DNA of 64,000 bases from Agrypnia vestita. Taxonomy: Eukaryota; Arthropoda; Insecta; Trichoptera; Phryganeidae. The notes beneath the pieces are model-generated. The model worked only from the letters and a program-made list of their open reading frames with translations, did no database searches and was not told the DNA's origin. Positions 1 through 11,869 of this stretch are shown here, piece by piece (position 1 is the stretch's first letter; each line of letters starts with the position of its first letter). The stretch covers positions 1-64,000 of the forward strand of contig JADDOH010002093.1 of assembly GCA_016648135.1 (NCBI GenBank). Direction: 5' to 3'. Made by a program: the position numbers and the translations under genes.

Positions 1-2930
1 GTCCATTTTCAACTCTTTTCTTACTCGTATTTATATTTGTTTTAAAAATGAAGTAATAAATATTTTATTACAAGGAATGATCATCCCTTTCTCATTCGGA
101 ATCTTTACTATATTGACTGAATTCTGACACTAATTCTTCACCTTATTTTGTTTGATATTTTAATTTTTTAATATTGATAAATTGACAGTAAACACATCAT
201 TTCATCTCATATCATCATAAATCTTATAAAAGGAAAGATGTGTTTTTAATAATTTTAACATTAGACATCACACGGAATAGTATGCTTAAATAAAATGAAC
301 TTACGGTTAACACAATAGGTGTTCTCCATTTTTAATATGATTTTAATTAAATGTAATTTATGTACTTTAAAAAGAATGTAATGATACAATGTGCTTGCTC
401 ACCTATATGATGTAACTTCCAAGATTTTCCTTTCATAGGTGATTTACAAACTTAGAAACCTTGTTTATTAGATCTTTAATATGCTTTAATAAGGAATATA
501 CATATATTTTCTAAAAAAAATGCCTTCACATCAATATATTATTATGAATGACTGTTATCAATAAATCTTCAAATGTAATCTTTAAAGCGTGACAATCTCT
601 AATCTAAACTTTACTCTTAAGTCTGCCCTTAAAAAGGATTCACGCCGCCATCACTCGTTGCTCTTTGTATTAATTCAATATGTATAAATATTTAAAAAAA
701 TCTCTTTATTTTAAGATTGATTTTCATTAAATGTGACTGGAATATAAGTTATTTCTGGTACGGCACGAGACTGACTTTACAAACTTACCTAGTTTTATCG
801 AGGCCATTCATACAGGTCTTTGCAGAAATTTCACCACCCAATATTGTTTTGAAATTAATTTTAAATATTTATCATAATGGTTAATATTTCAATTTATTAT
901 TCATTTATATAATTCACCATTCAATTTTTTGCTCATTTAAATTAATATTAAAAATATTTTAACCAATGCAATAAAAAAAATATTTTTACTGTTGAACCAT
1001 ACTGACTCAGAGGATGAATTTAAATGAGTTTGCCAGATAAAAAAAGTCAAAAGATTATCAAGAAACTCACTCAGGTTATGGACAATATATTGGGTTAGTG
1101 CACACAATAATATTATAATTACTAGGTATTAACATTTTAATTTGTGAAAATTCTAAGAAAATGGAATGGTTTCCTCAAAACGAAGTGACTCTCGTGTTTA
1201 ATGTACCTGTTGTAAATTTTTAGGAAATGGCGTAGCTCATGAATATGGGCTAGCAATGTAGCCGTTTTTATTGTCACTACTACTTTATCTACTCACATTT
1301 GCACAACTATTTGTCTAATATCCTGTAAACATTTGCAAACCTTTATGTTTTTGTAAAAATACATTATAAATGTTGGGTGCCAACTGCAGTATTATACTAT
1401 ATAATAAAATATAGATTGAATGTGTGTTTTATCATATAAAAATATTCTTAAATTTGCTGATAAACATTTGAATTATATTATACTGAAATTTTATTAGAAT
1501 GTTTTGTCCTGAATTTCGTTTTCATAAACACTTGTTTTCGAGATATATAAATGTTTTCCGTTAAATATTTTGTATTTTAGTGAAAAATGATGTTGTCGGT
1601 AAGATCACTTTGTGTTATACACGTGAAGGGTACTTAAATTTTTTCTTCATTACCTTTACCAAATGCTCGATGACTTCATATACATTATTTATATTTAAAT
1701 AAATTCCTCCAAGACAATTGAATTTATATGATTAACATTTCATTCTTATTTTCCCGTTTCATAAGAAAGCAAAGAAATCATTTTAATGGTCCAGTTATCC
1801 GAGCAAGCTAAAAGTCAAATGAACCAATTTGTCATTAAGCACCTTTCACTGTATATATGTCTCTGTATTGGTCCTCATGTGTTTTTATCCTCTATAGTTC
1901 ATGACATTTTAGATTATTCTTTGTCATTTTATAATAAAATATTAAAAAATCTGATTTTGTAATGTTTTTAAGTGTAAACACTTTTCCTGATCCGCTTGAA
2001 AACCTGAATGTGTATTATATTTGACATTGACATCACAATTTTGGAGTAGGCAACATTCTCTTCTTGTATTTATAGCTCATTGCATGTACAGTTTCTGTTT
2101 TTGACATGATTTTGATGTAATGCGGTGCAAAAAACATTAGAAAACATAAAATTTTGTTCTTGAACTCGAGGTTGTATTAGGGGAGTATGTTAGTGTGGAA
2201 AGTAGTGATAAAGAAGAAGGAAGTCCAATGACAGCAAGCTTGGGACAAAATGTGCAATTTCCACACGATTTGATTACTTGAATGGCTCAATACCAAGACT
2301 CGTAAAAGGAATTCACAAAAGAACAATCACAACGATCAATAACTGAATATGTGTTGAACACAAGAGTTCTACCAGTAAATTTGGTACGAAATAGTACACC
2401 AACCCTGGATACCTCAAATGATTTCATACCAAATGCATAAACGGGTGTGTTTATTGTCTGATAGAGAGTAAATAAATTTTATCATGCTTTTTTCATCAAT
2501 ACATGTCATGATATATTGCACAACAGACCATGCAGCTGGGCACAAATTTCCCAGTTCAGTGGCAATATTAATATAATTATAGTGTATAGATGCAAAAGTG
2601 CCACTATCCATATACCTACATTCGATTCGGCTTAATTGGGGCACATTGGGCATAAACATTTTGTCCCGAAAAGCGACTGGCAAATAAGCGAGTAAGGTAA
2701 AATTAGAAAATAATGTGTACCTACTTACAGTACCTACTTACATATTTTGATTTTTTTTTAAATTATTGAAAAAAATGTTGCAGTACAGAAAAAAATATAT
2801 AGGTACTTATTAGGTTATACATATACATAAATATGATTGAATAAAATAATCAATCAAAAAATTTAGTTTAACTAAGTAAGTAACTTTAAAATAAAATGTG
2901 CGTGTACTTATGCACATGCGATAGTAATTA
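1..2930. other. AT-rich region without recognisable gene
   Basis: No frame shows a conserved domain, splice-bounded exon or RNA gene. Open frames are short and have no recognisable similarity. The sequence is strongly AT-rich with A/T runs. No terminal inverted repeats or tRNA-like boxes were identified. Confidence 0.5.
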
Positions 2931-2933
2931 TCT

Positions 2934-3137
2934 ACACTAATATTATAAAGAGGTAAAGTTTGTAAGTTTGGATGTAGGGGATAATCTCCGAAACTAACTA
3001 CTCATGCAATTTTAAAAATTCTTTCACCAATATTTAGAATGGACCTTCAGGTGGATGTAGGCTGAATATTATCTCTTTAAAATAAAAGGGCTTTTCATGA
3101 AGACCAATTTTGCAACGTAACTCGATGAAAAATGATT
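2934..3137 (+). repeat. Dispersed insect repeat fragment
   Basis: The stretch starts with an 'ACTAATATTATAAAGAGG' type head and continues with 'GGATAATCTCCGAAACTA' and 'AATTCTTTCACCAATATTTAGAA'-like blocks. I recognise this as the kind of dispersed non-coding repeat seen across insect genomes. Its class (LINE tail or Helitron-related) cannot be decided from one copy. Confidence 0.4.
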
Positions 3138-3371
3138 GAGCGAATGCATTTCTTACAAACGCTGCCTTAATGGTAAGAGATGCATAAATGCTTTCATAGA
3201 AAAATTGTAGAGCTTAAAAAGACCTGTAAAAAAGTCCGCAACGACATACATATAGTGAGCAAATGCATTTCTTACAAACGCTGCCTTGACGGTAAGAGAT
3301 GTATAAATGCTTTCAACAGAAAAATTGTAGGGCTTAAAAAGACCTGTAAAAAAGTTCACAACGACTTACAT
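3138..3371. repeat. Tandem duplication, two units of about 119 bp
   Basis: Two adjacent copies start at 3138 (gagcgaatgcatttcttac) and 3257 (gagcaaatgcatttcttac). They share nearly the whole unit, including 'aaacgctgcctt', 'gtaagagatg' and 'cttaaaaagacctgtaaaaa'. Open frames on both strands here only translate this duplication, so they are not genes. Confidence 0.8.
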
Positions 3372-3984
3372 GAAACATACAAACGACATACATATATTCG
3401 ACATACATAATTCACAAATTGATAAAATATGACCAAAAGATATATTTAAAATTAATTTTAATTTGTCGGGGGTAATTTAAGTAGGCCATGTTAAATTCTC
3501 ATCAAAATAAATTTGCATATCGTCAGGGAAATTTTATGTAAATAAAATTGCCTTTACACACAATAAAATACGCATCTCACTTAACGTTTGCCTATTTGTC
3601 AATTAAAATTATGAATATCTTTTGTCCTGTATGCGTTCCTAAAACATTCATATAATGACACCAATAGCCTCGCAGCAGTCACTTCGCACAGTCGTCATCT
3701 TCGCTTACCGTTTGATGCTTTGAATTAATGAATTCAACAAATGAATCTACATAGTCTTCGTTTTCATTGTGACATTTTAAATTGTCATCTATTGTCGCAA
3801 ATTCTGGATAATTAACAATTGGAGCTTGTAAAACCTCTCCATTCTCTGAATCACTCGAATATTATTTTTTTAACCAGAACCGACAAAGCAATTTCGTATG
3901 ATGTTGGCTTTGGTGGCTCGCCAACTATCAGCAATGAACTGTATCGCTTGTATAGGAAGAATATTCATTCTTCTTCTTCGTGTG
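3372..3984. other. No gene seen
   Basis: AT-rich sequence between the tandem duplication and a LINE 3' fragment. No coding frame, RNA box pattern or terminal repeats were recognised. Confidence 0.4.
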
Positions 3985-4190
3985 CCCTGTCGGGTCCCCC
4001 CGATGTCAGTGATCATCTGGGAGAAAGTTTCCTGTCCAGGGCAGTGCGGAACAGCTCTTCCATGCTTCTTATCCTGGTCCACTCTCGGATGTTTCCAAAC
4101 TAGGGATGTGGCTCTCAATCTTCTCCTTCATGAAGGGCTGAAGAATGGAGTACTTTTCGCCTCTCAGTATATGACCAAAGTTTTATTATT
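3985..4190 (-). pseudogene. LINE endonuclease-reverse transcriptase C-terminal fragment
   Basis: Minus-strand frames read a decayed tail of a LINE ORF2. One frame has a 'KYSILQPFMKEKIE' type stretch, and after a frame change another has 'NIREWTRIRSMEELFRTALDR'-like sequence. This pattern is familiar from the far C-terminus of RTE/CR1-type retrotransposon polyproteins. Frameshifts and stops make it non-functional. The short open frames on the opposite strand are shadows of it. Confidence 0.55.
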
Positions 4191-4199
4191 TTAACCGAT

Positions 4200-5099
4200 C
4201 ACACACTAACTATTTTTGAAATTTGTATCTGATTGCGTTGATGATTGGCAACTGATTTTTCGCAATTAGATGGGCAACTATCGGTACTAGACAACAATTA
4301 TATCTTAGTTATCAATAATCAATACAATCAGATACCAATCCCAAACAACTGTACCGAAAATAACCAGTTAAAATAACGGTTTAACCATGAATAAAAATTA
4401 TTCTTTGAGTACAAAATCTAAATAACTTTGGTAACTACATAGTTTGAAGTATCTGAGTGGTTCGCAAAATGAATGGGTCGGATATACTGGACTAGAGACA
4501 TAGTTCCCAAATCTACATCAATCTGGTTCAATAGATTGTAATCTAGTTTGTGAACTAAAGGACTGAAAGAACCAAAGGCTGTTTCATCAGCGCCATTTGT
4601 CCTTATAACATGATATTTAAGAGGATAATAAATTTTGGATTTATTTGACAAATGAAACAAAAAATAATCTTGAGTCTAGGTACTTTAGATACTGTCAGTT
4701 TTCCGATATGTATTTGGTAAGTAGATTTGTATATAATTATACAATTATGAAAATAAAAATATTATTAAAATTATTTATCATGATAGTCTCCCTTAGATGA
4801 TTTCTTTGTCATATCAAAGAAACGCTATAAAATTAAAACAAACTCTTGTTGGATATACATATTCTTAAAAGTTGTGCATAGTACGCCAGAATTTTTGAAA
4901 ATATACTTCTTAGTTAATATAATTTTGTTTACTACTTCATGGATATTGTTCAGTATAACATAATTATTAATTTATTAAAGTAATAAAATAATAACAAAAG
5001 TTAGACCAATTATAAGTTGCCTATTAGGAATAGGGTGTTTGGCAAGATAAAATGATATTATGTATTAGTAGAATGTAATTGAATTAATATAATTGTATT
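4200..5099. other. No gene seen
   Basis: AT-rich stretch. Short frames on the minus strand around 4418-4660 lack recognised similarity. Nothing else is supported. Confidence 0.4.
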
Positions 5100-5530
5100 A
5101 TCGTGTTGGGTATGCGGACGACATGAAAATGATTTCACCCATAAACTCAATTGAGGACTGTCAGAAGCTGCAAGCTGTATCGTTTGAATACGTATTGCAT
5201 TGTACACTGTCTGGAAATTAATGTTTCTAAATGTTCTGTTGTACACTTTACCAGAAACAAAAACATACTCGTCTATGGATATTCGATAAATTATCTACTG
5301 CTACCTACCAAATTCGAAAGCAAGAACCTTAGCATAATGCTTGATAGTAAATTGACTTTCAATAAGCACTTCGACAACATGGTCACTAATGCTTCATCTA
5401 TGCTTGGTTTCGTCATCTGTGTTTGTAAACAGTTCAAAGATATTAGCACTTTCAAGAGACTTTATTTCTCATATGTTTGAAGTATTTTGGAATATGCTTC
5501 CCAGATATGGAACTCAGGCTACACTTTACA
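5100..5530 (+). pseudogene. LINE reverse transcriptase fragment (palm/thumb)
   Basis: At about 5109 the plus strand reads VGYADDMKMISPINSIEDCQ, which contains the catalytic YADD box of a Jockey/CR1-type reverse transcriptase. After a frame change near 5170 the sequence continues into 5151-5480. That stretch carries 'LEINVSKCSVVHFTR' and 'LGVMLDSKLTFNKHFD'-type thumb sequence (here LSIMLDSKLTFNKHFDNM). The frame break and the lack of upstream fingers or endonuclease show a dead, truncated copy. Confidence 0.75.
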
Positions 5531-5739
5531 AAAAAGCAGAATTGAATGCTCCAATATAGATCCAACTTTTGCTCTTTTCGATCTCACCTAACAATGAAGA
5601 TGCTGAATTTATATTCCTATATATTCCCATCCTGCTTTCTTAAATCTTAAGTGGAATGTTTATGATTGGTAATTTACTCATTATCTCTTTTATGTTAATT
5701 TAAGATTTGCTGTTAACTTCTCCTAGAATAAATAAAGCG

Positions 5740-5895
5740 AGAAATTAAAAAGGCCAAGGAGGAATTAATGAAGCGCCAATGTGATGAACTTCAAAGCTTA
5801 AACTATGCCCACAATGCATTTGACCTTCACAAGAAAGTGGAGGAAGTAGCTGGGACCACAAAAATGCCTAGGTATTGTTGCAAGTTTGCAAAGTG
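5740..5895 (+). pseudogene. RTE-like ORF2 linker fragment
   Basis: A plus-strand frame reads AKEELMKRQCDELQSLNYAH and then a 'NAFDLHKKVEEVAGTTK' stretch. This is the charged linker between endonuclease and reverse transcriptase in RTE/CFDP2-type retroelement proteins. It is truncated on both sides, and the large LINE begins directly downstream, so this may be the insertion target or an older neighbour. Confidence 0.5.
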
Positions 5896-6036
5896 ACAGT
5901 TGTGTTTGTGCTTGCTCTCTTGGATAATTACTTATTTTGGATAAAACAGATATTTATAACCTTTTTTTCCCGTTGTATTTAGTTTATATTTTGTTGTATT
6001 GTAGCATATTAACGAATTTCCGTTTCTACATCCTTA

Positions 6037-7527
6037 ATGGAGGACTTAAGACCTCCGGATCCTCCGGATCCCCCTGATCCTCATCCTTTACCATCTACCA
6101 TAAGAGGGATATCGCGTTTTCCTTTGGAGGACTCGGATTCCTCAGAAGATTCCTCTTTTTCAGCTTTTAAAAAAAGGAAAATTGAAAAAAGATCTTCAAA
6201 AATAAGACCTAAGCCCTCTACCATCGTTGCGTCTCCTCCTATCTCCCCTACGCCTTCAATAATCCCAGCTTTAGAGCCTTCTTCTGCTCCTCAGGGTCCT
6301 CTTCCTCATCCTCAACTGTTGTACTCTGATTCAGCAGTATCCCCTTTTCTGGTCTATGTTCAGAGAACAGAACGAGGTACAATCCACCCAATCGATTTTG
6401 GTAAACATATTTTGCAACAAAAAACAAAAGGCATTCGCCCAGATGGTATTAAGGCAGAAGGTAGATATAAAATCTCTGTTGAATTTGAATCAGGAGCTTT
6501 GGCAAACAATTTTGTATCAAGTTTTAGCAACTCACAAAATAATAAATTCAAAGCTTACGTTCCATCCTTTAATGTTACCCGCCTGGGTCTCGTACGTGGC
6601 ATACCCGTTGATCTTTCAGAGGAAGAAATAATTTCGTATATCTCTACTTCACAAAATATTGGTAAAGTTGTAAAGGCTAGACGCCTAAACTATAAAGATA
6701 CTTCCTCTGGTACTGTCACATGGAAACCATCACAAACAGTGGTCCTCACTTTTGAAGGCCAAACCCTTCCTTCTCACGTATATCTCTTGTACAATTCTCT
6801 GCCGGTAGAACTGTACACTTTCCCAACCATTCAGTGTTATAATTGTCTCCGCTATGGACACTCTAAGGTGACATGTAGATCCTCTCCTCGATGCTTCAAG
6901 TGCGGTGAAAATCATCTTACCAATCAATGCCCAAATCCTCCCGATGTCCCCACCTGCGTGAACTGTTCAGGTAATCATACGGCGACTAGTTTTTCATGTC
7001 CAGAATTAACCAGACAAAAAAACATAAAACAATATATGGCCGCCAATAATGCATCATATTTTCAAGCATCCAAAATTTTCTCGATTTCCAAAAAATCATT
7101 TGCCAATGTCTCATCTCAACCTCCCGTTACTCAAACTCCCCAGAGTTGCCTCTTTACACCTAATCTTCCTGCTACTTCTTTCTGTAAAACCGTATACCAT
7201 AATCCTAAATCAAAAGTTCCTAGCTCTCCGGGATATGACAGACAAGGACATAATGATCAACTGTTCTCTTATAATTCTAACCCATCCAATGTCATTACTT
7301 CTAATGTTAGCCAACCAACAAAAACTCCTACTCTTCCACCATCTACTCCCCTAGCAAATGCCATTAGCGATGAAAATTCTTCTTTTATGCAGACTTTACT
7401 TATGATACTCATTAATTTAATTTCTAATAGCAATTCTTTACCGTCCAACGCTGCTTCTATAATTTCATCCCTTAACTCCGTTCATAATGGCCTACGATGT
7501 TCAAATCCTTCAGTGGAACAGCCGTAG
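6037..7527 (+). CDS. LINE ORF1 (gag-like, three zinc knuckles), 496 aa
   Basis: This encodes the nucleic-acid-binding protein of the LINE, expected to coat the element's RNA in a ribonucleoprotein. The N-terminus is Pro/Asp-rich (PPDPPDPPDP near residue 8) with a basic patch near residue 50. A central region (about residues 100-250) resembles the RRM-like/PRE_C2HC part of Jockey/I-type ORF1 proteins, including RGIPVDLSEEEIISYI. Three Cys-His knuckles follow, beginning at Cys267 (CX2CX4HX4C), Cys286 (CX2CX3HX4C) and Cys307. The C-terminal third is Ser/Pro/Asn-rich and looks disordered. The frame is open from ATG to TAG and its end overlaps the ORF2 start by 41 bases, which suggests reinitiation or coupled translation. 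It could be functional. Confidence 0.85.
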   Translation: MEDLRPPDPPDPPDPHPLPSTIRGISRFPLEDSDSSEDSSFSAFKKRKIEKRSSKIRPKPSTIVASPPISPTPSIIPALEPSSAPQGPLPHPQLLYSDSAVSPFLVYVQRTERGTIHPIDFGKHILQQKTKGIRPDGIKAEGRYKISVEFESGALANNFVSSFSNSQNNKFKAYVPSFNVTRLGLVRGIPVDLSEEEIISYISTSQNIGKVVKARRLNYKDTSSGTVTWKPSQTVVLTFEGQTLPSHVYLLYNSLPVELYTFPTIQCYNCLRYGHSKVTCRSSPRCFKCGENHLTNQCPNPPDVPTCVNCSGNHTATSFSCPELTRQKNIKQYMAANNASYFQASKIFSISKKSFANVSSQPPVTQTPQSCLFTPNLPATSFCKTVYHNPKSKVPSSPGYDRQGHNDQLFSYNSNPSNVITSNVSQPTKTPTLPPSTPLANAISDENSSFMQTLLMILINLISNSNSLPSNAASIISSLNSVHNGLRCSNPSVEQP

Positions 7528-10500
7528 TGCTGTTTGTAATAAACATGAAATAGTTTCTCTACTAAAAACTTACAATATAGATATAGCAGCAATATCAGAG
7601 ACCTGGTTTAAGTAGAACTATCTGTTTAAAATCCCAGGATTCTCCTGTCTCAGGGATGACCGTCCAGATGGCAAGGGCGGAGTAGCCCTTGTAGTAGTAA
7701 TAGTACTTATAAAAAATTCCTTTTCCTTTTCTCAAATCCCTCTTCCGTCCTTTCCCTCATTCCAAATAGTAGGTGCTAAAGTCAATGATGTGGGATATGT
7801 TTCAGTATACTGCCCCCCCAATGGCACATTCGACATTGATGCTTGGAACTCGGTTATCTCTCTTCTTCCTTCTTCTTTTTTTATTCTTGGAGATCTCAAT
7901 GCTCACTCTCAGTCATGGGGCAGTGCGTTTTGTGATCGATCTGGAACTAATATTATTTCATTCATTGACGATAATAACCTAATTATCCTCAATGATGGCT
8001 CTCCCACTAGGTTCAGTCCCCCGTCTCAACGAGCCAGTGCGGTGGATCTGTCTATCTGTTCCAATTCCTTAGCAGCGTCAACCAGTTGGTCAATACTAGG
8101 AGATCCACACTCTAGTGACCATTTCCCTATAATCCTCTCATTTGTCTCAAAATCACCCAAATCTCCTGTAAAAAGAGTTCCTAAATTTAATTTTAAAAAA
8201 GCAAATTGGAACCACTTCCGCGAACTCCTTGAATCCTCTACCGCTCCCCTCCCTTTGCATATTACCTCTGAGGAAATTCAATCAACATTTTCTCAATTAA
8301 TTTCAATTATCCAACATGCAGCAGACAAAAGCATCCCAAAATCAAACCCTAACCCAAAATTCCCCGCCTCTCCCCCCTGGTGGGATGAAGAATGTACCCA
8401 GGCCGTAAGAAGGCGTAAAACTGCTATGTCTACCTACAAAAAAGATATGAGTATGGCTAATTACTTAGTTGTCAAAAAAACTCAGGCTCAAACCAAAAAA
8501 TTTTTAAGAAAGAAAAAAAGAAAGGGTTGGCAACAGTTTTGTACTTCTATATCCCCCACTACTCCTATTTCTACTGTATGGACAATGATCCGTAAGTATC
8601 GCTCATCTTTTATTCCTTCCGTTAAACGGTCTTCCAACAATCTATGGCTAGGAGTGTTTGCTGACAATCTGGCACCTCCACATGTGCCTCATATCAGTGA
8701 ATCTCCATCTTTAACTCATTTTTCAAGTCCCACGTCTTGGTTGGATGCTCCTTTTGCTATTCAAGAATTAACCTATCCTCTTCAAAACCTTAAAAATTCC
8801 TCGCCCGGGCTGGATAAAATATCCTATATCATGATTCAACATTTTCCCACCTCCACTTTAAATTATTACTTATTTGTCATTAATAAAATATTTGAAACTG
8901 GACAAATTCCTGAGGAATGGAAAGCCCAATTGGTTCTCCCAATCCTAAAACCAAATAAAGACCCAGATTTTGGATGCTCTTACCGCCCAATAGCCCTATC
9001 TTCTTGCATGCTGAAGGTGGTTGAACATATGATTAAAAACCGTATTGATTGGTATGCAGAACATAATGAACTCCTTTCGTCCTCTCAATTTGGTTTTCGC
9101 AAAAAGAAATCTGTTTTTGACAACCTGAGTATTCTTACCTCAGATATTAGAATATCTCTTTCTCTCGGTAAGTGTACTGCAGCAGCCTTTATTGACATTC
9201 GTGGTGCGTATGACAATGTGAGCCCTATCTTATTAAAATATAAGCTTATAAAACTGGGTCTTCCATTAAAATTAGTACAACTAGTCTTTAATATTTTATG
9301 TGAAAGGACGATCTTAATAGATGGTCCGTCTCATAAATTAATCAGAAATCTTTGGAAGGGACTCCCGCAAGGTTCGGTCCTCAGCCCCCTTCTGTATAGT
9401 TTATTTACTGCTGACCTTGAAGAGTCCATTCGAGAGATATGCTCCATACTCCAATACGCGGATGACATAGCAATTTACTGCTCTGATAAGGATATACATG
9501 TTGCTTTAAAGAAGCTTGCTAGAGCTCTCTCGGGGCTCAACTCCTGGCTTATCTCCAATGGACTCGAAATGGCCCCCTCAAAAAGTCAGGCCATAGTTTT
9601 CTCAAGAAAACATCGTATTTCCCAGACGTGTGTCACATTTGATGGCTTCAGTATCCCACTCGCCAATGAAATAAAATTTTTAGGCATTATCTTCAATAGA
9701 AAATTAAATTGGGCCTCCCAAGTAAACTCCATGGTCTCTAAGTGCGAAACGAAATTGAACCTCCTCCGTGCGACATCAGGTGTATGGTGGGGATCTCATC
9801 CTTTAACTCTGAAACTCATGTATAATGCCTTTATCCGGAACCATATAGATTATGCTAGTTTTTTGCTTGATCCTCTTCCGAAATATTTAGGAATAAAACT
9901 AGACAAAATTCAGTCAAAATGCTTGAGGTTGATTATTGGAGCCATGAGATCATCTCCGATTAATGCATTGCAGGTGGAAACATTGGAGCCCCCTCTCGCA
10001 ATCAGAAGGCAATATTTAGCTGACAATTTTACTATAAAGTGTTTCAGGGTCCCCAACCACCCTATTCTTGCTATTTCTCAATCCCTCCTTGATCTCACAA
10101 AGTCAAGTGCATATTGGAAAGGCAAAACTCCTCCTCTTTTGACTCGGAGCTTCTCCAGATTGGGGAGTTTCATCCCTCGAGTTCAATCAAACCCTGTTCT
10201 CCCTATCTACAAATTTCCTTTTTCTAATCACATTTTTTCCCCTAAAGTCATTTCCTTGGGAATTGACAAATTCACTCCTAACCCTAAGAGAATATTTTCT
10301 GAAATAATAAATAAAGAATGGTATGGCTGGACTCAAATTTTCACTGACGGATCCAAACTCCAGGCAACCGGCTGTACGGGTGCTGCGTTTTATTGTCCAA
10401 ATGATGGTATCCAAGGTATATTTCAACTCCCTAAAGAGACATCCATTTTTACTGCTGAGTGCTTGGCAATCCGAGAAGCGCTAAAATCATGTAAACCAAA

Positions 10501-11200
10501 ACAATCAAAGAAGTGCCTTATTCTTTCAGATTCCTTAAGTTCTCTGCTCAAAATTAAATCCAGCCCCTTTCGGCACCCTGATGATCAGATCTGCATGGAA
10601 ATTCGGAGTATAATTCACGACCTTTCCTTGGATAAATTTGAAATTGTTTTGGCTTGGATTCCGAGTCATGTAGGCATCCCTGGTAATGAAATGGTAGACT
10701 CGCTGGCTAAAAATGCAATCTCACAGGGGGATGCCACATTTTCCACTATTCCAGTGAGCGATCTTTTCAATATTACAAGAAACGATGCCGCACTTCAGTG
10801 GCAGTCTCATTGGGACCTCACTAAAATGTCAAAAGGTCGACACTACGCCGCTATTCAGCCACTTATCCCATCTCGAACCTGGTTTCACAGGATCAGATTG
10901 AGCAAGAGGGAGACTTCAATGGTTTGCCGAATGCGTCTGGGTCATTGCTCTATCCGCTTACACCTTGCAAAAATTCATGTTCTTAACTCCTCAATCTGTG
11001 AGTGTGGACAAGAGGAGGAGGATTTGAACCACTTGTTTTTCAATTGCATTTTAAATGTCGGTACTCAGTCCCTACTCCAGGATCTTGCAGATCTTAATGT
11101 CCCTTTCCCTACAAATATCCAGCTCTTGCTTACAGACTGCCGACGGGAAGTATTGAAAGTGTTACTACGATTTTTAGAGAGTAATTGCATTGAGCTGTAA
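7487..11200 (+). pseudogene. LINE ORF2 (endonuclease, reverse transcriptase, RNase H) with one in-frame amber codon
   Basis: The frame starting at ATG 7487 runs about 1,237 codons to TAA at 11200, interrupted only by TAG at 7613-7615 (codon 43). The N-terminal apurinic-type endonuclease shows LQWNSRS, the catalytic Glu38 in SETW, GDLNAHSQSWGS and SDHFPI. The reverse transcriptase shows RPIALSS, GFRKKKS, LPQGSVLSP and the catalytic YADD at about residues 657-660. RNase H has the four acidic residues expected: Asp954 in TDGS, Glu991 in TAECLA, Asp1015 in LSDSLSS and Asp1071 in NEMVDSLAK. A terminal Cys-His motif (CECGQEEEDLNHLFFNC) closes the protein. The stop falls five codons after a catalytic glutamate, so this copy cannot make a complete endonuclease unless readthrough or reinitiation occurs. 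The long frame from 7790 is the remaining open part. Confidence 0.9.
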
Positions 11201-11294
11201 TGTTTATGTCGATGACCTATTGACTAGTTTTTGGCAATAACATCCTTTTACTGGGTGACAAGCCATTAAATTTAAAAAAAAAAAAAAAAAAAAA

Positions 11295-11869
11295 CTTTCT
11301 ATATGGATTCGGGAACTACGCGAATATAAATTTTTCAAAATAATTGCCAAAAATTATATTCTCAATCATGTATTTAGGTATCTAATTAGTAGATATGACA
11401 AATTTCACCGTCTATTGAAACAACAATTACCACGATCATCCGCTTCCAATAATGCAATGGACCGTGTTATTTGTCTATGGCAAACGAAACTATCGAATAT
11501 CCAAAAATAATGGACCAATCACGGTGGCCGGATTTAATTTAATTACGTTCAGTTAGCATAAAACAATAAGCAATCACATTTACAGTAGCGCAAATTTACA
11601 CATGATTTAAAGTTGTGTAAAATTTCAACCAATCCTAATCCATAAATTAATTAGGAATGATAGTAATCGAACCATATTATTAATCACCAAAACCAAACAT
11701 ACCCTTTAATCTAGTGTTTTTATTTGAGGGTGTTTGACGGGATCGAATGAAAACTAATATTTTGATGATTAAACTTTTATCAGACCTCAATTCTGCGATA
11801 ATTTTTTTTTAATTGCGTAACAGATTGCCCAATTTACTATGCAAGTTGTAACTTGAAGTGAATATCTAT
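11295..11869. other. No gene seen between two LINEs
   Basis: AT-rich sequence 3' of the LINE A tail. No coding frame or RNA-like boxes were recognised. Confidence 0.4.

Larger units (their letters stand above)
5900..11294 (+). mobile_element. Near-complete non-LTR retrotransposon (RNase H-bearing LINE)
   Basis: A two-ORF LINE with a 5' leader from about 5.9 kb, ORF1 at 6037-7527, overlapping ORF2 at 7487-11200, a short 3' UTR and a 21-base A tail at 11274-11294. The order in ORF2 (AP endonuclease, reverse transcriptase, RNase H, terminal Cys/His motif) together with a three-knuckle ORF1 places it in the I/Jockey group of LINEs. I infer an I-, Loa- or Nimb-like clade; the exact clade is not decidable by eye. 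The 5' boundary is approximate and I could not find a convincing target-site duplication. Base composition is richer in C/T codons than the AT-rich flanks, and the frames are almost uninterrupted, so the insertion looks fairly young. Confidence 0.9.

Noticed and set aside
3180..3410. A 76-aa cysteine-containing repeat protein
   Set aside because: Explained by the 119-bp tandem duplication; no other support.
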